From assembly GCA_965279565.1 (NCBI GenBank), contig OZ257249.1, positions 2,232,001 to 2,296,000 of the forward strand: a stretch of DNA of 64,000 nucleotides, in the 5' to 3' direction. The DNA is from Tagaea sp965279565 (GTDB lineage: Bacteria > Pseudomonadota > Alphaproteobacteria > CACIAM-22H2). The position numbers were made by a program, and so were the translations under genes. The notes below the pieces were generated by a model. That model was not told the origin of the DNA, made no database searches, and worked only from the letters and a program-made list of their open reading frames with translations. Within the stretch, counting starts at the first letter, position 1, and each line of letters begins with the position of its first letter. This document shows, one piece after another, positions 40,320-49,108 of the stretch.

Positions 40320-41360
40320 ATGAACAGGAACGTAGTGAAGAGCGGCACGGCGATGGCGCTGGCCATCGCGGCGATGTCGCTGGTGGCCGCCGGCGCGGAC
40401 GCGCAGCAGCGCACGCGCATCACGGTCTATACGGCCATCGAGAACGAACAGCTTCAGCCCTTCAAGGACGCCTTCGAGAAGGCGACCCCCGATGTCGAGA
40501 TCGCCTGGGTGCGCGACTCCACGGGCACGCTGACCGCCCGCTTCCTCGCCGAGAAGGACAATCCCCGCGCCGACGCGATCTGGGGCCTGGCCGTCACGTC
40601 GCTGCTTGCGTTCGAACAGCAGGGCCTGCTCGCGGACTACAAGCCCAAGGAATATGACCGCCTCAAGCCCGGCTTCCGCGACGCTGCCGCACCGTTCACG
40701 TGGCACGGCATCGACGCCTTCGCCGCGGCCGTCTGCTTCAACACGGCGGTCGCCAAGGCGGCCAACCTGCCGACGCCGAAGACCTGGGCCGACCTCCTCA
40801 ACCCGGCCTTCAAGGGCAAGATCGTGATGCCGAACCCGGCCTCTTCGGGCACGGGCTATCTGACGGTCGCCGCCTGGCAGCAGATCATGGGCGACGGTCC
40901 GTCGTGGGCCTACATGGACAAGCTGCACGACAATGTCGGCGTCTACACGCATTCGGGCTCTGCCCCGTGCGTGCAGGCCGCGCGCGGCGAGTTCGCGATC
41001 GGCATCAGCTTCGACATGCGCGCCGCTTCGGAAAAGACGAAGGGTGCGCCGCTCGACATTGTCGTCCCGACGGACGGCGTGGGCTGGGAAATGGAAGGTT
41101 CGGCCATCGTCAAGGCGACGAAGAATCTTGCCGCCGCCCAGAAGCTGATCGATTTCTCGGCCTCGGTTCCGGCCAACGAAATCTACGCCAAGTACTACAA
41201 CATCGTTGGCCACACGGCCGTGAAGGGCAACGCGCCGAACTATCCGGCCGAGACCGAAGCCCGGCTGATCAAGGCGGACTTCGCCAAGATCGCCGCCGAC
41301 CGGTCGAAGACCCTCGCCGAGTGGACGAAGCGCTACGACGGCAAGTCGGCCCCGAAGTAA
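40320..41360 (+). CDS. phnS2: 2-aminoethylphosphonate-type ABC transporter substrate-binding protein (PhnS2-like)
   Basis: The 346-residue protein has a Sec signal peptide (MNRNVVKSGTAMALAIAAMS, cleaved near GADAQ). The mature sequence follows the PhnS2 pattern closely: TVYTAIENEQLQPFKDAFEK, WVRDSTGTLTARFLAEK, VMPNPASSGTGYLTVAAW and VGVYTHSGSAPC. It belongs to the iron-binding-protein superfamily but to the clade assigned to aminoethylphosphonate uptake. It heads an operon with ATPase, fused permease and a HAD hydrolase. The ligand is inferred from family only. Confidence 0.87.
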   Translation: MNRNVVKSGTAMALAIAAMSLVAAGADAQQRTRITVYTAIENEQLQPFKDAFEKATPDVEIAWVRDSTGTLTARFLAEKDNPRADAIWGLAVTSLLAFEQQGLLADYKPKEYDRLKPGFRDAAAPFTWHGIDAFAAAVCFNTAVAKAANLPTPKTWADLLNPAFKGKIVMPNPASSGTGYLTVAAWQQIMGDGPSWAYMDKLHDNVGVYTHSGSAPCVQAARGEFAIGISFDMRAASEKTKGAPLDIVVPTDGVGWEMEGSAIVKATKNLAAAQKLIDFSASVPANEIYAKYYNIVGHTAVKGNAPNYPAETEARLIKADFAKIAADRSKTLAEWTKRYDGKSAPK

Positions 41361-41432
41361 GATACCAACTCTCCGGGAACCGGAATCCCCCCGCGCCACC
41401 CGGCGCGGGGGTACCGGTCTAGTGCCTGAAAC

Positions 41433-42503
41433 ATGTCCGATTCCGCCTATCTCGTCGTCGACAAGGTCACCAAGAGCTTCGGCCAGTTCCAGGCCGTCCG
41501 CGAAGCGAGCTTCACCGTAAAGCGGGGCGAGTTCGTCTGCTTCCTCGGCCCGTCGGGCTGCGGCAAGACCACGCTGCTGCGCATGATCGCCGGGCTCGAG
41601 ACCATGACCGGCGGCCGCGTCGTCCAGGACGGCCGCGACATCTCGTGGCTGCCGCCCTCGCAACGCGATTTCGGGATCGTCTTCCAGTCCTACGCGCTGT
41701 TCCCGAACCTGACCGTGTTCGACAACGTCGCCTACGGCCTGCGTGGCCGCGGCAAGAGCGCTGCCGAGATCGCCGGGCGCGTCGACGAGCTGCTGACGCT
41801 TGTCGGGCTTCCGGGCGAAGCGAAGAAATATCCCTCCCAGATTTCCGGCGGCCAGCAGCAGCGCGTGGCGCTGGCTCGCGCGCTCGCCATCTCGCCGGGC
41901 CTGCTGCTGCTCGACGAGCCGCTCTCCGCACTCGACGCGCGCGTGCGCGTCTATCTGCGCCACGAGATACGCGAACTGCAGCGCCGCCTCGGCGTGACGA
42001 CGATCATGGTCACCCACGATCAGGAAGAAGCGCTGACGATGGCCGACCGCATCGCCGTGATGAATTCCGGCCAGGTCGAGCAGTTCGACTCGCCGGCGGC
42101 CGTCTATGCGGTCCCGTCGACGCCGTTCGTCGCCGACTTCGTCGGCACCACCAACATCCTGCGCGCCAAGCTCGCGTCGCCGGGACGCATCGTTTCGGGC
42201 GGGGTCGAGATCGAGACGCCGACGCCGCCCGAGCTGTTCCCGGGTGCGGACCTGCGCGTCTGCGTGCGGCCGGAGGACGTCATGGTCCGCGGCGTTGGCG
42301 AGAACACGCCCAACCGCGTCGACGTGACGGTCGAGGAACTCGTCTTCATGGGATCCTTCAGCCGCGCGAAGCTCGCGGGGCCGAAGGGCATGTCGATCAG
42401 CGCCGATTTCTCCGCCAATCTCCTGCGCGACCACGCGCTGGCCACCGGCTCGCGCATCAAGGTCGCGCTGCCGGCAGACCGGCTTCGCGTCTTCCCGGGC
42501 TGA
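41433..42503 (+). CDS. phnT2: ABC transporter ATP-binding protein (PhnT2-like)
   Basis: The 356-residue ATPase has Walker A GPSGCGKTT, VFQSYALFPNLTVFDNV at the Q-loop, signature ISGGQQQRVALARAL, Walker B LLLLDEPLSALD and VTHDQEEA. A TOBE-type C-terminal domain follows. It energises the fused permease encoded 8 bp downstream and is in the same operon as the PhnS2-like binding protein. Confidence 0.92.
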   Translation: MSDSAYLVVDKVTKSFGQFQAVREASFTVKRGEFVCFLGPSGCGKTTLLRMIAGLETMTGGRVVQDGRDISWLPPSQRDFGIVFQSYALFPNLTVFDNVAYGLRGRGKSAAEIAGRVDELLTLVGLPGEAKKYPSQISGGQQQRVALARALAISPGLLLLDEPLSALDARVRVYLRHEIRELQRRLGVTTIMVTHDQEEALTMADRIAVMNSGQVEQFDSPAAVYAVPSTPFVADFVGTTNILRAKLASPGRIVSGGVEIETPTPPELFPGADLRVCVRPEDVMVRGVGENTPNRVDVTVEELVFMGSFSRAKLAGPKGMSISADFSANLLRDHALATGSRIKVALPADRLRVFPG

Positions 42504-42511
42504 GAACCGTC

Positions 42512-44179
42512 TTGCGCACCAGTCTCGACAGGGACGCGATAAGCCAGCGGGCTGCCCTGCTGTTCGCGGGCGCGATCCTGCTCGTGATCCTCGTCCTGCC
42601 GCTCGCCACGCTGTTCGAGAAGAGCTTCCAGAACCGCGACGGCGCCTTCGTCGGGCTCGACAATTTCGTGCGCTATTTCGCCACGCCGTCGCTGGTCGTG
42701 TCGCTGTGGAACACGCTGTGGGTCTCGCTGCTGGCCACATGCATCGTGGTGCCGCTGGCCTTCGTCTATGCCTACGCGATCCGGCGCACGACGATGCCCG
42801 GCAGGCACGTGTTCCGCGCCCTTGGCCTCGTGCCGATCCTGGCACCCTCGCTGCTGCCGGCGATCGCGCTCATCTACCTGTTCGGCAACCAGGGCATCGC
42901 GCGCTTCATGCTGATGGGCGAGAGCGTCTATGGCCCGATCGGCATCGTCATCGCGCAGGTCTTCTTCTGCTTCCCGCACGCCTTCCTGATCCTGTCGACC
43001 GCACTCGCCATCGCCGACCGGCGCCACTACGAGGCGGCCGAGGTGCTGGGTGCCGGCTCGCTTCGCGTCTTCCTGACCGTCACGCTGCCGGGCGTGAAGT
43101 ACGGCATCGTCAGCGCGTTCTTCGTCGTCTTCACGATGGTGGCGACCGATTTCGGCATCCCGAAGGTGATCGGCGGCCGCTTCAACGTGCTGTCGACCGA
43201 CGTCTACAAGCAGGTCATCGGCCAGCAGAATTTCGAGATGGGTGCCGTCGTCGGCATGGTGCTGCTGATCCCGGCCGTGCTCGCCTTCATCGCGGATCGC
43301 TGGGTCGCGCGCCGCCAGGTCGCCCTGCTCAGTGCGCGCGCCGTCCCCTTCGAGCCGCAGAAGCACACGCTGCGCGATGCGCTGCTGTTCGCCTTCTGCG
43401 CGCTGATCGCCGTGTGCATCCTCGTCGTGCTCGGGATCTGCATCTGGGCAAGCCTCATCACCTACTGGCCCTATAACCTGTCGCTGTCGATGCGCAACTA
43501 CGCCTTCGCGAACGCCGACGCGTCGGGCTGGGGCTCGTATTTCAACTCGCTGACGATGTCGGTGCTGGTCGCGACGATCGGCACGGTCGTGATCGCCTTC
43601 GGCGCCTGGCTCGTCGACAAGACGCGCGGGGCGGAGTTCCTGCGCGGCGTGGTGCACCTGCTGGCGATGATCCCGCTCGCGGTACCCGGCCTCGTCCTCG
43701 GCCTTGCCTACATCTTCTTCTTCAATTCGCCGAAGAACCCGCTCGTCTTCATGTACGGGACGATCGGCCTGCTGACGCTCAACACGATCGCGCACTTCTA
43801 TACGGTGGCGCACCTGACGACGCTGCAGGCCCTCAAGCAGCTCGATCCGGAGTTCGAGAGCGTGTCGGCTTCGCTGAAGATATCGGTCTGGCGCACGGCA
43901 TGGCAGGTCACGCTGCCGGTGACCTCGCCGGCCCTGCTCGACGTGTGGTTCTACATGTTCGTCAACGCGATGACGACCGTGTCGGCCGTGGTCTTCCTCT
44001 ATGGCCCCTTCACGAAGCTCGCGTCGGTCTCGATCATCAACATGGACGAAGCCGGCTTCACCGCCGCCGCCGCCGCCATGGGCTGCACGATCATCGCGAC
44101 GTCGGCCGCGGCCAAGATCCTCCATTCACTGCTTGCCGAGTGGCTCGCCCGGCGCACGCAGGCCTGGCGCTCGCGGTGA
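42512..44179 (+). CDS. phnU2: fused two-domain ABC transporter permease (PhnU2-like)
   Basis: The 555-residue protein contains two permease domains in one chain, each with an EAA loop (EAAEVLGAGSLRVFLTVTLPG and ESVSASLKISVWRTAWQVTLP) and about six helices, like PhnU2 and FbpB. It replaces the two separate permeases of other importers. The start is TTG at 42512, 8 bp after the ATPase stop; no ATG or GTG lies nearer the conserved N-terminus. Its end overlaps the HAD gene start (GTGA). Confidence 0.9.
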   Translation: MRTSLDRDAISQRAALLFAGAILLVILVLPLATLFEKSFQNRDGAFVGLDNFVRYFATPSLVVSLWNTLWVSLLATCIVVPLAFVYAYAIRRTTMPGRHVFRALGLVPILAPSLLPAIALIYLFGNQGIARFMLMGESVYGPIGIVIAQVFFCFPHAFLILSTALAIADRRHYEAAEVLGAGSLRVFLTVTLPGVKYGIVSAFFVVFTMVATDFGIPKVIGGRFNVLSTDVYKQVIGQQNFEMGAVVGMVLLIPAVLAFIADRWVARRQVALLSARAVPFEPQKHTLRDALLFAFCALIAVCILVVLGICIWASLITYWPYNLSLSMRNYAFANADASGWGSYFNSLTMSVLVATIGTVVIAFGAWLVDKTRGAEFLRGVVHLLAMIPLAVPGLVLGLAYIFFFNSPKNPLVFMYGTIGLLTLNTIAHFYTVAHLTTLQALKQLDPEFESVSASLKISVWRTAWQVTLPVTSPALLDVWFYMFVNAMTTVSAVVFLYGPFTKLASVSIINMDEAGFTAAAAAMGCTIIATSAAAKILHSLLAEWLARRTQAWRSR

Positions 44180-44871
44180 GCGCGCTGCCCGCGCATGTCC
44201 GGGCGGTGCTGTTCGACAAGGACGGCACGCTCGTCGATTTCGACCGCACCTGGTCGGGCACGATGAAGGTCGGCGCACGCGACTTCGCCGACGGCAACGA
44301 GGCGCTCGCCGTGCGCCTGTGCGAGGCGGTGGGCTGGGACGAGGCGGCCGGCACCTTCGCCGCCGACGCGTTCTTCGCCAACAATCCGAATGCCGCCATC
44401 GCACGGCGCTGGCGCGAGCTGCGCGGGCTGCCGTTCTCCGACGGCGACGCGACCCGCCTCGACGCGCTGTTCGCGCGCGCGATTCTCGCGAACGTGACGC
44501 CGCTGGGCGATCTGGCGGGGACGGTGGCGCGTCTCGGTGCGCGCGGGCTCGTGCTCGGCGTGGCGACGAACGACAGCCGGGAATCGGCGGTCGAGCAGCT
44601 TGCTGCCCTCGGCGTGGGCGACGCGTTCGTCTTCGTGACCGGCTATGACGGGCCGAGCAAGCCGAAGCCCGATCCGTCCGCCGTGTTCGATTTCGCGCGG
44701 CTCGCGGGCGTGGCGCCGTCCGAAGTGGCGGTCGTCGGCGATTCGCTCAACGACCTGCATCTGGCGGGTGCTTCGGGTGCCTATTCGATCGCTGTCGCGC
44801 GCGATCCGGCACATCGGGCGCAGCTCGCCCGGCTTGCCGACATCGCCATCGAAGGAATCGAAGGGCTCTAG
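44176..44871 (+). CDS. HAD family hydrolase
   Basis: The 231-residue protein has HAD motif I DKDGTLVDFD with the nucleophile Asp, motif II VATNDSRES, motif III Lys in GPSKPKPDPS, and motif IV VVGDSLNDLHLA. It is a phosphatase of the phosphoglycolate/phosphonoacetaldehyde-type group, without the extra features needed to name it. Translation starts at GTG overlapping the permease stop, so it is tied to the transporter. It may dephosphorylate the imported compound or a breakdown product. The end overlaps the next convergent gene by 4 bp. Confidence 0.88.
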   Translation: MSALPAHVRAVLFDKDGTLVDFDRTWSGTMKVGARDFADGNEALAVRLCEAVGWDEAAGTFAADAFFANNPNAAIARRWRELRGLPFSDGDATRLDALFARAILANVTPLGDLAGTVARLGARGLVLGVATNDSRESAVEQLAALGVGDAFVFVTGYDGPSKPKPDPSAVFDFARLAGVAPSEVAVVGDSLNDLHLAGASGAYSIAVARDPAHRAQLARLADIAIEGIEGL

Positions 44872-47291
44872 GCGAGGATCTTCGCGCGCTTGGGATCGAC
44901 CGCCGAACCGTCGATCCGTTTGGCCGGCCAGCGCTTCGTGAAGGCCTCGATCTCGTAATCCGCGTGGCCGGCCGCGTCGGTCGGAACGTAGCCGAACCCG
45001 ATCGCCTTGCCGATCGTATGGCCCCAGCCCGCCGACGACGTGACGCCGACGACCTTGCCGCCCAGCACGATCGATTCGCCGCCATAGAGCTGCACGGGCG
45101 CATCGACGGTCAGCGTGATCAGCTTGCGCCGTGGCCCTTCGGCCTTCGCCTTTTCCAGTGCCGCGCGGCCGACGAAGTCGGACTTCTTGGCGAGTGCCAC
45201 CGCGAAGCCGAGGCCCGCCTCGTAGGGCGTGTAGTCCGGCGTGATGTCGGCACCCCAGTAGAGATAGCGCTTTTCCAGCCGCAGCGAGTCGATGGCGCGG
45301 TAGCCGGCATCGGCCAGCCCGTGCGCCTTGCCCGCCTCGGCGAGCAGTTCGTAGACGTGCTGCGCGTACTCGACCGGCATGTGCAGCTCCCAGCCGAGCT
45401 CGCCCACATAGGTCACGCGCATCGCCAGCACGGGCGCGAAGCCGATGCGGATTTCCTTCGCCGTCATGTACGGGAACGCGGCGTTCGACACGTCGCCGTC
45501 GGCGACCGCCGACAGGATGTCGCGCGAACGCGGGCCCGCGAGGTTGATCGTCGCGCGTCCGGACGTGACGTCGGCGACGTGGACCGAGCCGTCCTTCGGC
45601 AGGTGGCCGCGGATCCACGCGATGTCGCGCACGCCGAAGGCACTGCCTGTGACCATGTAGAAGCGGTCCTCGTCGAGCCGGACGAAGGTCAGGTCGGCCT
45701 CGATGCCGCCGCGCGCGTTGCACAGCTGCGTGTAGATCAGGCTGCCCGCCGGCTTGTCGACGTCGTTGGCCGCGATGCGTTGCAGGGCGGCGAACGTGCC
45801 GGAGCCAGTGAACTCGAATTTCGAGAACGAGCTCTGGTCGATCACGACCGCGCGTTCGCGCGCGGCCTTGCACTCGCCCGCCACGTGCTGGAACCAGTTG
45901 GGCCGCGATTCGAACGAGGGCTTGTCCACGGGTTCAACGCCGGCGGGAGCGAACCAGTTCGGCCGTTCCCAGCCGAAGCGCGAACCGAAGACCGCGCGCT
46001 TTTCCTTGAGCGCGCCATAGAGCGGGCTGCGCCGGCCGCCGCGGGCACTTTCCAGCTCCTCGATCGGATAGTGGATCTGGTAGTAGCGCCAGTAGCTGTC
46101 GACGCTGCGCTCGGCGAGATACTTGGCCGACATGTGGTGTGCGCCGAAGCGGCGCACGTCGAAGGCCCACAGATCCATCGACGGTTCGCCCGCGACGATC
46201 CATTCGGCCATCGCCTTGCCGGCACCGCCGGACGCCGCGATGCCCGACGTGAAGCCGCACGCCACGTAGAAGTTTTCGCGCTCCGGGGCGAGCCCCATGA
46301 TCGGCTCGCCGTCGGGCGAGATCGGGATCGGGCCGTTGATGACCGTGCGGATGCCGATCTCGTTGAGGATCGGCAGGCGCTCGGCCGCCGGCAGCAGGAA
46401 GGCCTCGAGCCGGTCCTGGTTGGGCGGGAACAGTTCGCGCCCGAAATCGAACGGCATGCCCTTGGCGCCGAAGGTCGGCGTGCCCTGTTCCCAGCCGCCG
46501 ATGGCCAGCGCCCCCGGCTCGGGCTTCAGGTAGAAGATCTTGTCGGGGTCGCGCAGCGTCGGCAGGCCCTTGGGGATGTCGTTGCGCTTCTCGGTGATCA
46601 GGTACTGGTGCTCGACCGCACCTGCGGGCACGCGCACGCCGGCCATCGCGGCCACGTCGCGTGCCCAGATGCCGGCGGCATTGACGACGATCTCGCACGC
46701 GATGTCGCCCTTGTCGGTGCGCACGCCCGTGATGCGGCGCTCCTTCGTCTCGAAGCCCTTCACGAGGATGCCTTCGACGAACTTCACGCCGTTCTTGCGC
46801 GCACCCTTGGCGTAGGCGTGCGTCAGGCTCGACGGATCGACCGACCCGTCATTCGGCACGAAGACGGCGCCGACGACGTCGTCGAGCGAGATCAGCGGGA
46901 ACTTCTCCTGCGCTTCCTTCGGCGACAGCGTGTGCAGCTCGAAATCGAAGCTGCGCGCGGTCGTCGCCATACGCTTGAGCTCGCTCCAGCGCTCCTGCGA
47001 GGAAGCGAGGCGCAGGCTGCCGACCGGCTTCCATTCCACCGCCTGGCCCGTCTCTTCCTCGAGCTTCGCGTAAAGCTGGGCCGAGTACTGCATGAGCCGC
47101 GTGAGATTGCGCTTCGAGCGCAGCTGGCCCACGAGGCCGGCGGCATGCCAGGTCGAACCGTGGGTGAGGGCGGCCTTCTCGAGGACGACGACGTCGCGTT
47201 CGCCGAGTTTTGCCAGGTGATACGCGATGGAGCAACCGACCGCCCCACCACCGATGACCACGATTCGCGCGTGGCCGGGAAGGTCAGCCAC
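44868..47291 (-). CDS. FAD-dependent dimethylglycine/sarcosine dehydrogenase-like protein with GcvT domain
   Basis: The 807-residue protein has an N-terminal DAO-type flavoprotein domain: VIGGGAVGCSIAYHLAKLG and HGSTWHAAGLVGQLR, whose His binds FAD covalently in this family. It continues through a linker to a C-terminal aminomethyltransferase (GcvT) folate domain (GYRAIDSLRLEKRYLYWGADITPDYTPYEAGL). It oxidatively removes N-methyl groups and passes the one-carbon unit to tetrahydrofolate. The start is GTG, overlapping the Rieske gene stop by 8 bp, so both enzymes act in one demethylation pathway. Confidence 0.9.
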   Translation of the reverse strand: MADLPGHARIVVIGGGAVGCSIAYHLAKLGERDVVVLEKAALTHGSTWHAAGLVGQLRSKRNLTRLMQYSAQLYAKLEEETGQAVEWKPVGSLRLASSQERWSELKRMATTARSFDFELHTLSPKEAQEKFPLISLDDVVGAVFVPNDGSVDPSSLTHAYAKGARKNGVKFVEGILVKGFETKERRITGVRTDKGDIACEIVVNAAGIWARDVAAMAGVRVPAGAVEHQYLITEKRNDIPKGLPTLRDPDKIFYLKPEPGALAIGGWEQGTPTFGAKGMPFDFGRELFPPNQDRLEAFLLPAAERLPILNEIGIRTVINGPIPISPDGEPIMGLAPERENFYVACGFTSGIAASGGAGKAMAEWIVAGEPSMDLWAFDVRRFGAHHMSAKYLAERSVDSYWRYYQIHYPIEELESARGGRRSPLYGALKEKRAVFGSRFGWERPNWFAPAGVEPVDKPSFESRPNWFQHVAGECKAARERAVVIDQSSFSKFEFTGSGTFAALQRIAANDVDKPAGSLIYTQLCNARGGIEADLTFVRLDEDRFYMVTGSAFGVRDIAWIRGHLPKDGSVHVADVTSGRATINLAGPRSRDILSAVADGDVSNAAFPYMTAKEIRIGFAPVLAMRVTYVGELGWELHMPVEYAQHVYELLAEAGKAHGLADAGYRAIDSLRLEKRYLYWGADITPDYTPYEAGLGFAVALAKKSDFVGRAALEKAKAEGPRRKLITLTVDAPVQLYGGESIVLGGKVVGVTSSAGWGHTIGKAIGFGYVPTDAAGHADYEIEAFTKRWPAKRIDGSAVDPKRAKILA

Positions 47292-48528
47292 GCAGTTCTC
47301 CGATGTACCAGTCGTCGAAATGGGTCACGTTGCGCTCGCGCAGGGTGGAGTAGGGGCCGGGCAGGTAGCCGGGCGAGCTGACGCCCGCCTGCTGGTCCTC
47401 GCAGATCTTCCAGTCCTGCCGGTTCGTGATGTCCCAGATCGGCAGCAGCTTGTCGAGCGTGTAATCCTTGCCCTCGACGGCCGTGGCGTCGACCAGCCAG
47501 TAGCCACGCACATGCGTCTCGCCCGGGCCGATCGGCGTCAGGCGCGCGGCGGCCGCGAAGTCGCAGTTCGTGTGCTGCCAGAAATTCGGGAACACGGTCG
47601 TGCGCAGCGTGCCGCTGTCGGGCTCCTTGATGTCGCCCATCAGCTTCGACACCATCTGGCCATCCATGCTCTGCGTGACGAAGCCTTCGCGCACCGGCGT
47701 GCGGTGGCAGCGCCAGTTGACGCCGGTCATGTTCGAGCTGGCGTCGCCGGTGTCGAGACCGAGTGCCGCGAAGCGCACGTTCGCCTTCTCGATGATCGCT
47801 TCCATGCCAGGCAGCAGCGTCGGATCGACGATGGCGTTGTCGCGCTGCACGTCGTAGGCGGCGGTGTTGTATTCCTTGTGGTTGGCCGGGCAGTGGTAGC
47901 ACTCGCGGTTGTTCTGGAAGACGACCTTCCAGTTGGCCTTCACCACGTATTCGATCTTATGCGCGATCTTCGCGCGGTCGATCGCGTGCGGCTTCATCTT
48001 GCGCCGGATCGTGTCGGCGGCATCCGTGAAGTCCGGCGGATTGTCGGTCAGCGAGAAGAACAGCAGGCCGCCCGCGTCGATCAGCTTCACCGGGCGCAGG
48101 CCGAGTTCCGAACGGTCGACGCCGAATTCCTTGCGGGGATCGAACATCAGGCTGCCGTCAAGCCTGTAGGTCCATTTGTGGTAGGGGCACGCCAGCACGC
48201 TGCTGTGGCCGTGCTCGGTGAGGCAGACCTTGGAGCCGCGATGGCGGCATACATTGTGGAAGGCGCGGATGACGCCGTCCTGGCCGCGCACGACGACGAT
48301 CTCCGCACCCGCGACCGCATAGGTCATGTGGTCGCCGGGCTTCGCCACCTCGAAACCGTATCCGATGAACAGCCAGTGCCGGTGATGGATGCGCGCGACG
48401 TCGGCCGCGAACAGCGCGTCGTCGACATAGAATTCCCGCGTCAGGGACCGGCCGGAGACATGTCGGGCGACCGCCCCTGCGGCCACGGGCGCCAGTGCGC
48501 CCGGTGAATCGCGACCCGATCCGTCCAT
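47284..48528 (-). CDS. Rieske-type ring-hydroxylating/demethylating oxygenase (alpha subunit)
   Basis: The 414-residue protein has the Rieske ligands in NVCRHRGSKVCL and LACPYHKWTY and the mononuclear-iron region NNRECYHCPANHKEY. Such oxygenases demethylate glycine betaine, stachydrine or carnitine-like quaternary amines as well as attack aromatics. Coupling with the dimethylglycine-dehydrogenase-like gene strongly suggests quaternary amine use (GbcA-like). The reductase partner is not present in the window. ATG at 48528 follows GAGGGGA. Confidence 0.87.
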   Translation of the reverse strand: MDGSGRDSPGALAPVAAGAVARHVSGRSLTREFYVDDALFAADVARIHHRHWLFIGYGFEVAKPGDHMTYAVAGAEIVVVRGQDGVIRAFHNVCRHRGSKVCLTEHGHSSVLACPYHKWTYRLDGSLMFDPRKEFGVDRSELGLRPVKLIDAGGLLFFSLTDNPPDFTDAADTIRRKMKPHAIDRAKIAHKIEYVVKANWKVVFQNNRECYHCPANHKEYNTAAYDVQRDNAIVDPTLLPGMEAIIEKANVRFAALGLDTGDASSNMTGVNWRCHRTPVREGFVTQSMDGQMVSKLMGDIKEPDSGTLRTTVFPNFWQHTNCDFAAAARLTPIGPGETHVRGYWLVDATAVEGKDYTLDKLLPIWDITNRQDWKICEDQQAGVSSPGYLPGPYSTLRERNVTHFDDWYIGELRG

Positions 48529-48546
48529 CTCGGTCCCCTCTCGAAT

Positions 48547-48562
48547 GTTACAGTTACGTTAC
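48547..48562. promoter_or_regulatory. triple GTTAC repeat upstream of the Rieske operon
   Basis: GTTAC occurs at 48547-48551, 48553-48557 and 48558-48562, starting 19 bp before the Rieske oxygenase start on the other strand. Closely spaced direct repeats at a promoter edge can bind a regulator. They are short, so the call is tentative. Confidence 0.3.
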
Positions 48563-48632
48563 CACAGGCAAGTGGCCGCGCAACATACGCAGACACAATA
48601 TATGGCGAATGCGACGGTCCTGCCGTCGCTTT

Positions 48633-49034
48633 TCAGCCGACGCGGAAATGCAGGTTTCCGCCAAGCGTCCGGACAAGCGCACGCGGCACGGCGGCGACCG
48701 GAACGTCGTGGAGATAGGCAAGCCTGCCGTCGGCGATGTCGAGGTCGTAGCGCCCCGGCGCGACCGTGCGACGCGCGCGGAGCAGCACGCCGAAGCGCGC
48801 CGGGCCTTCGCCGGGAGCCGCGAAGATCCGCACGCCGAGATAGAGGACCGCGACGATGCGGACCTTGAGCCGCCGTCCGGCGGCGTCGACGAGGCAAGCC
48901 GTCTCGCCGCAGGCTTGCGCGAATTCGAACACCGACGGGACCTTGCCGGCCGGAATCCAGGGTTTCGTGCGCATGCCGGCAAGTGCGCGTCCGTCGAGCA
49001 CGACGGGCGACGGACGGCGCAGCCGCCGCTTCAT
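48633..49034 (-). CDS. hypothetical protein
   Basis: This is a 133-residue frame with a plausible soluble protein: MKRRLRRPSPVVLDGRALAG, GRRLKVRIVAVLYLGVRIFAA, VAPGRYDLDIADGRLAYLHD. It has beta-rich character, a basic N-terminus and no signal peptide. Other frames overlap it; this one has the most natural composition and alternation of hydrophobic strands. No clear ribosome-binding site is seen. Function unknown. Confidence 0.5.
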   Translation of the reverse strand: MKRRLRRPSPVVLDGRALAGMRTKPWIPAGKVPSVFEFAQACGETACLVDAAGRRLKVRIVAVLYLGVRIFAAPGEGPARFGVLLRARRTVAPGRYDLDIADGRLAYLHDVPVAAVPRALVRTLGGNLHFRVG

Positions 49035-49108
49035 GGCGGATGGAATCCGGAACCGGGGAACACAACGGAAGCTATATGCGATTAAAAAAGAAAATCAACT
49101 TTAAATAA

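Noticed and set aside
42104..44125. Minus-strand open frame opposite the fused Phn-type permease
   Set aside because: It consists of charged low-complexity sequence mirroring membrane helices on the other strand.
48495..49085. Plus-strand frame opposite the hypothetical gene at 48633-49034
   Set aside because: It overlaps the Rieske gene start and is rich in Arg/Glu/His as shadows are; the minus-strand frame has a more natural composition.
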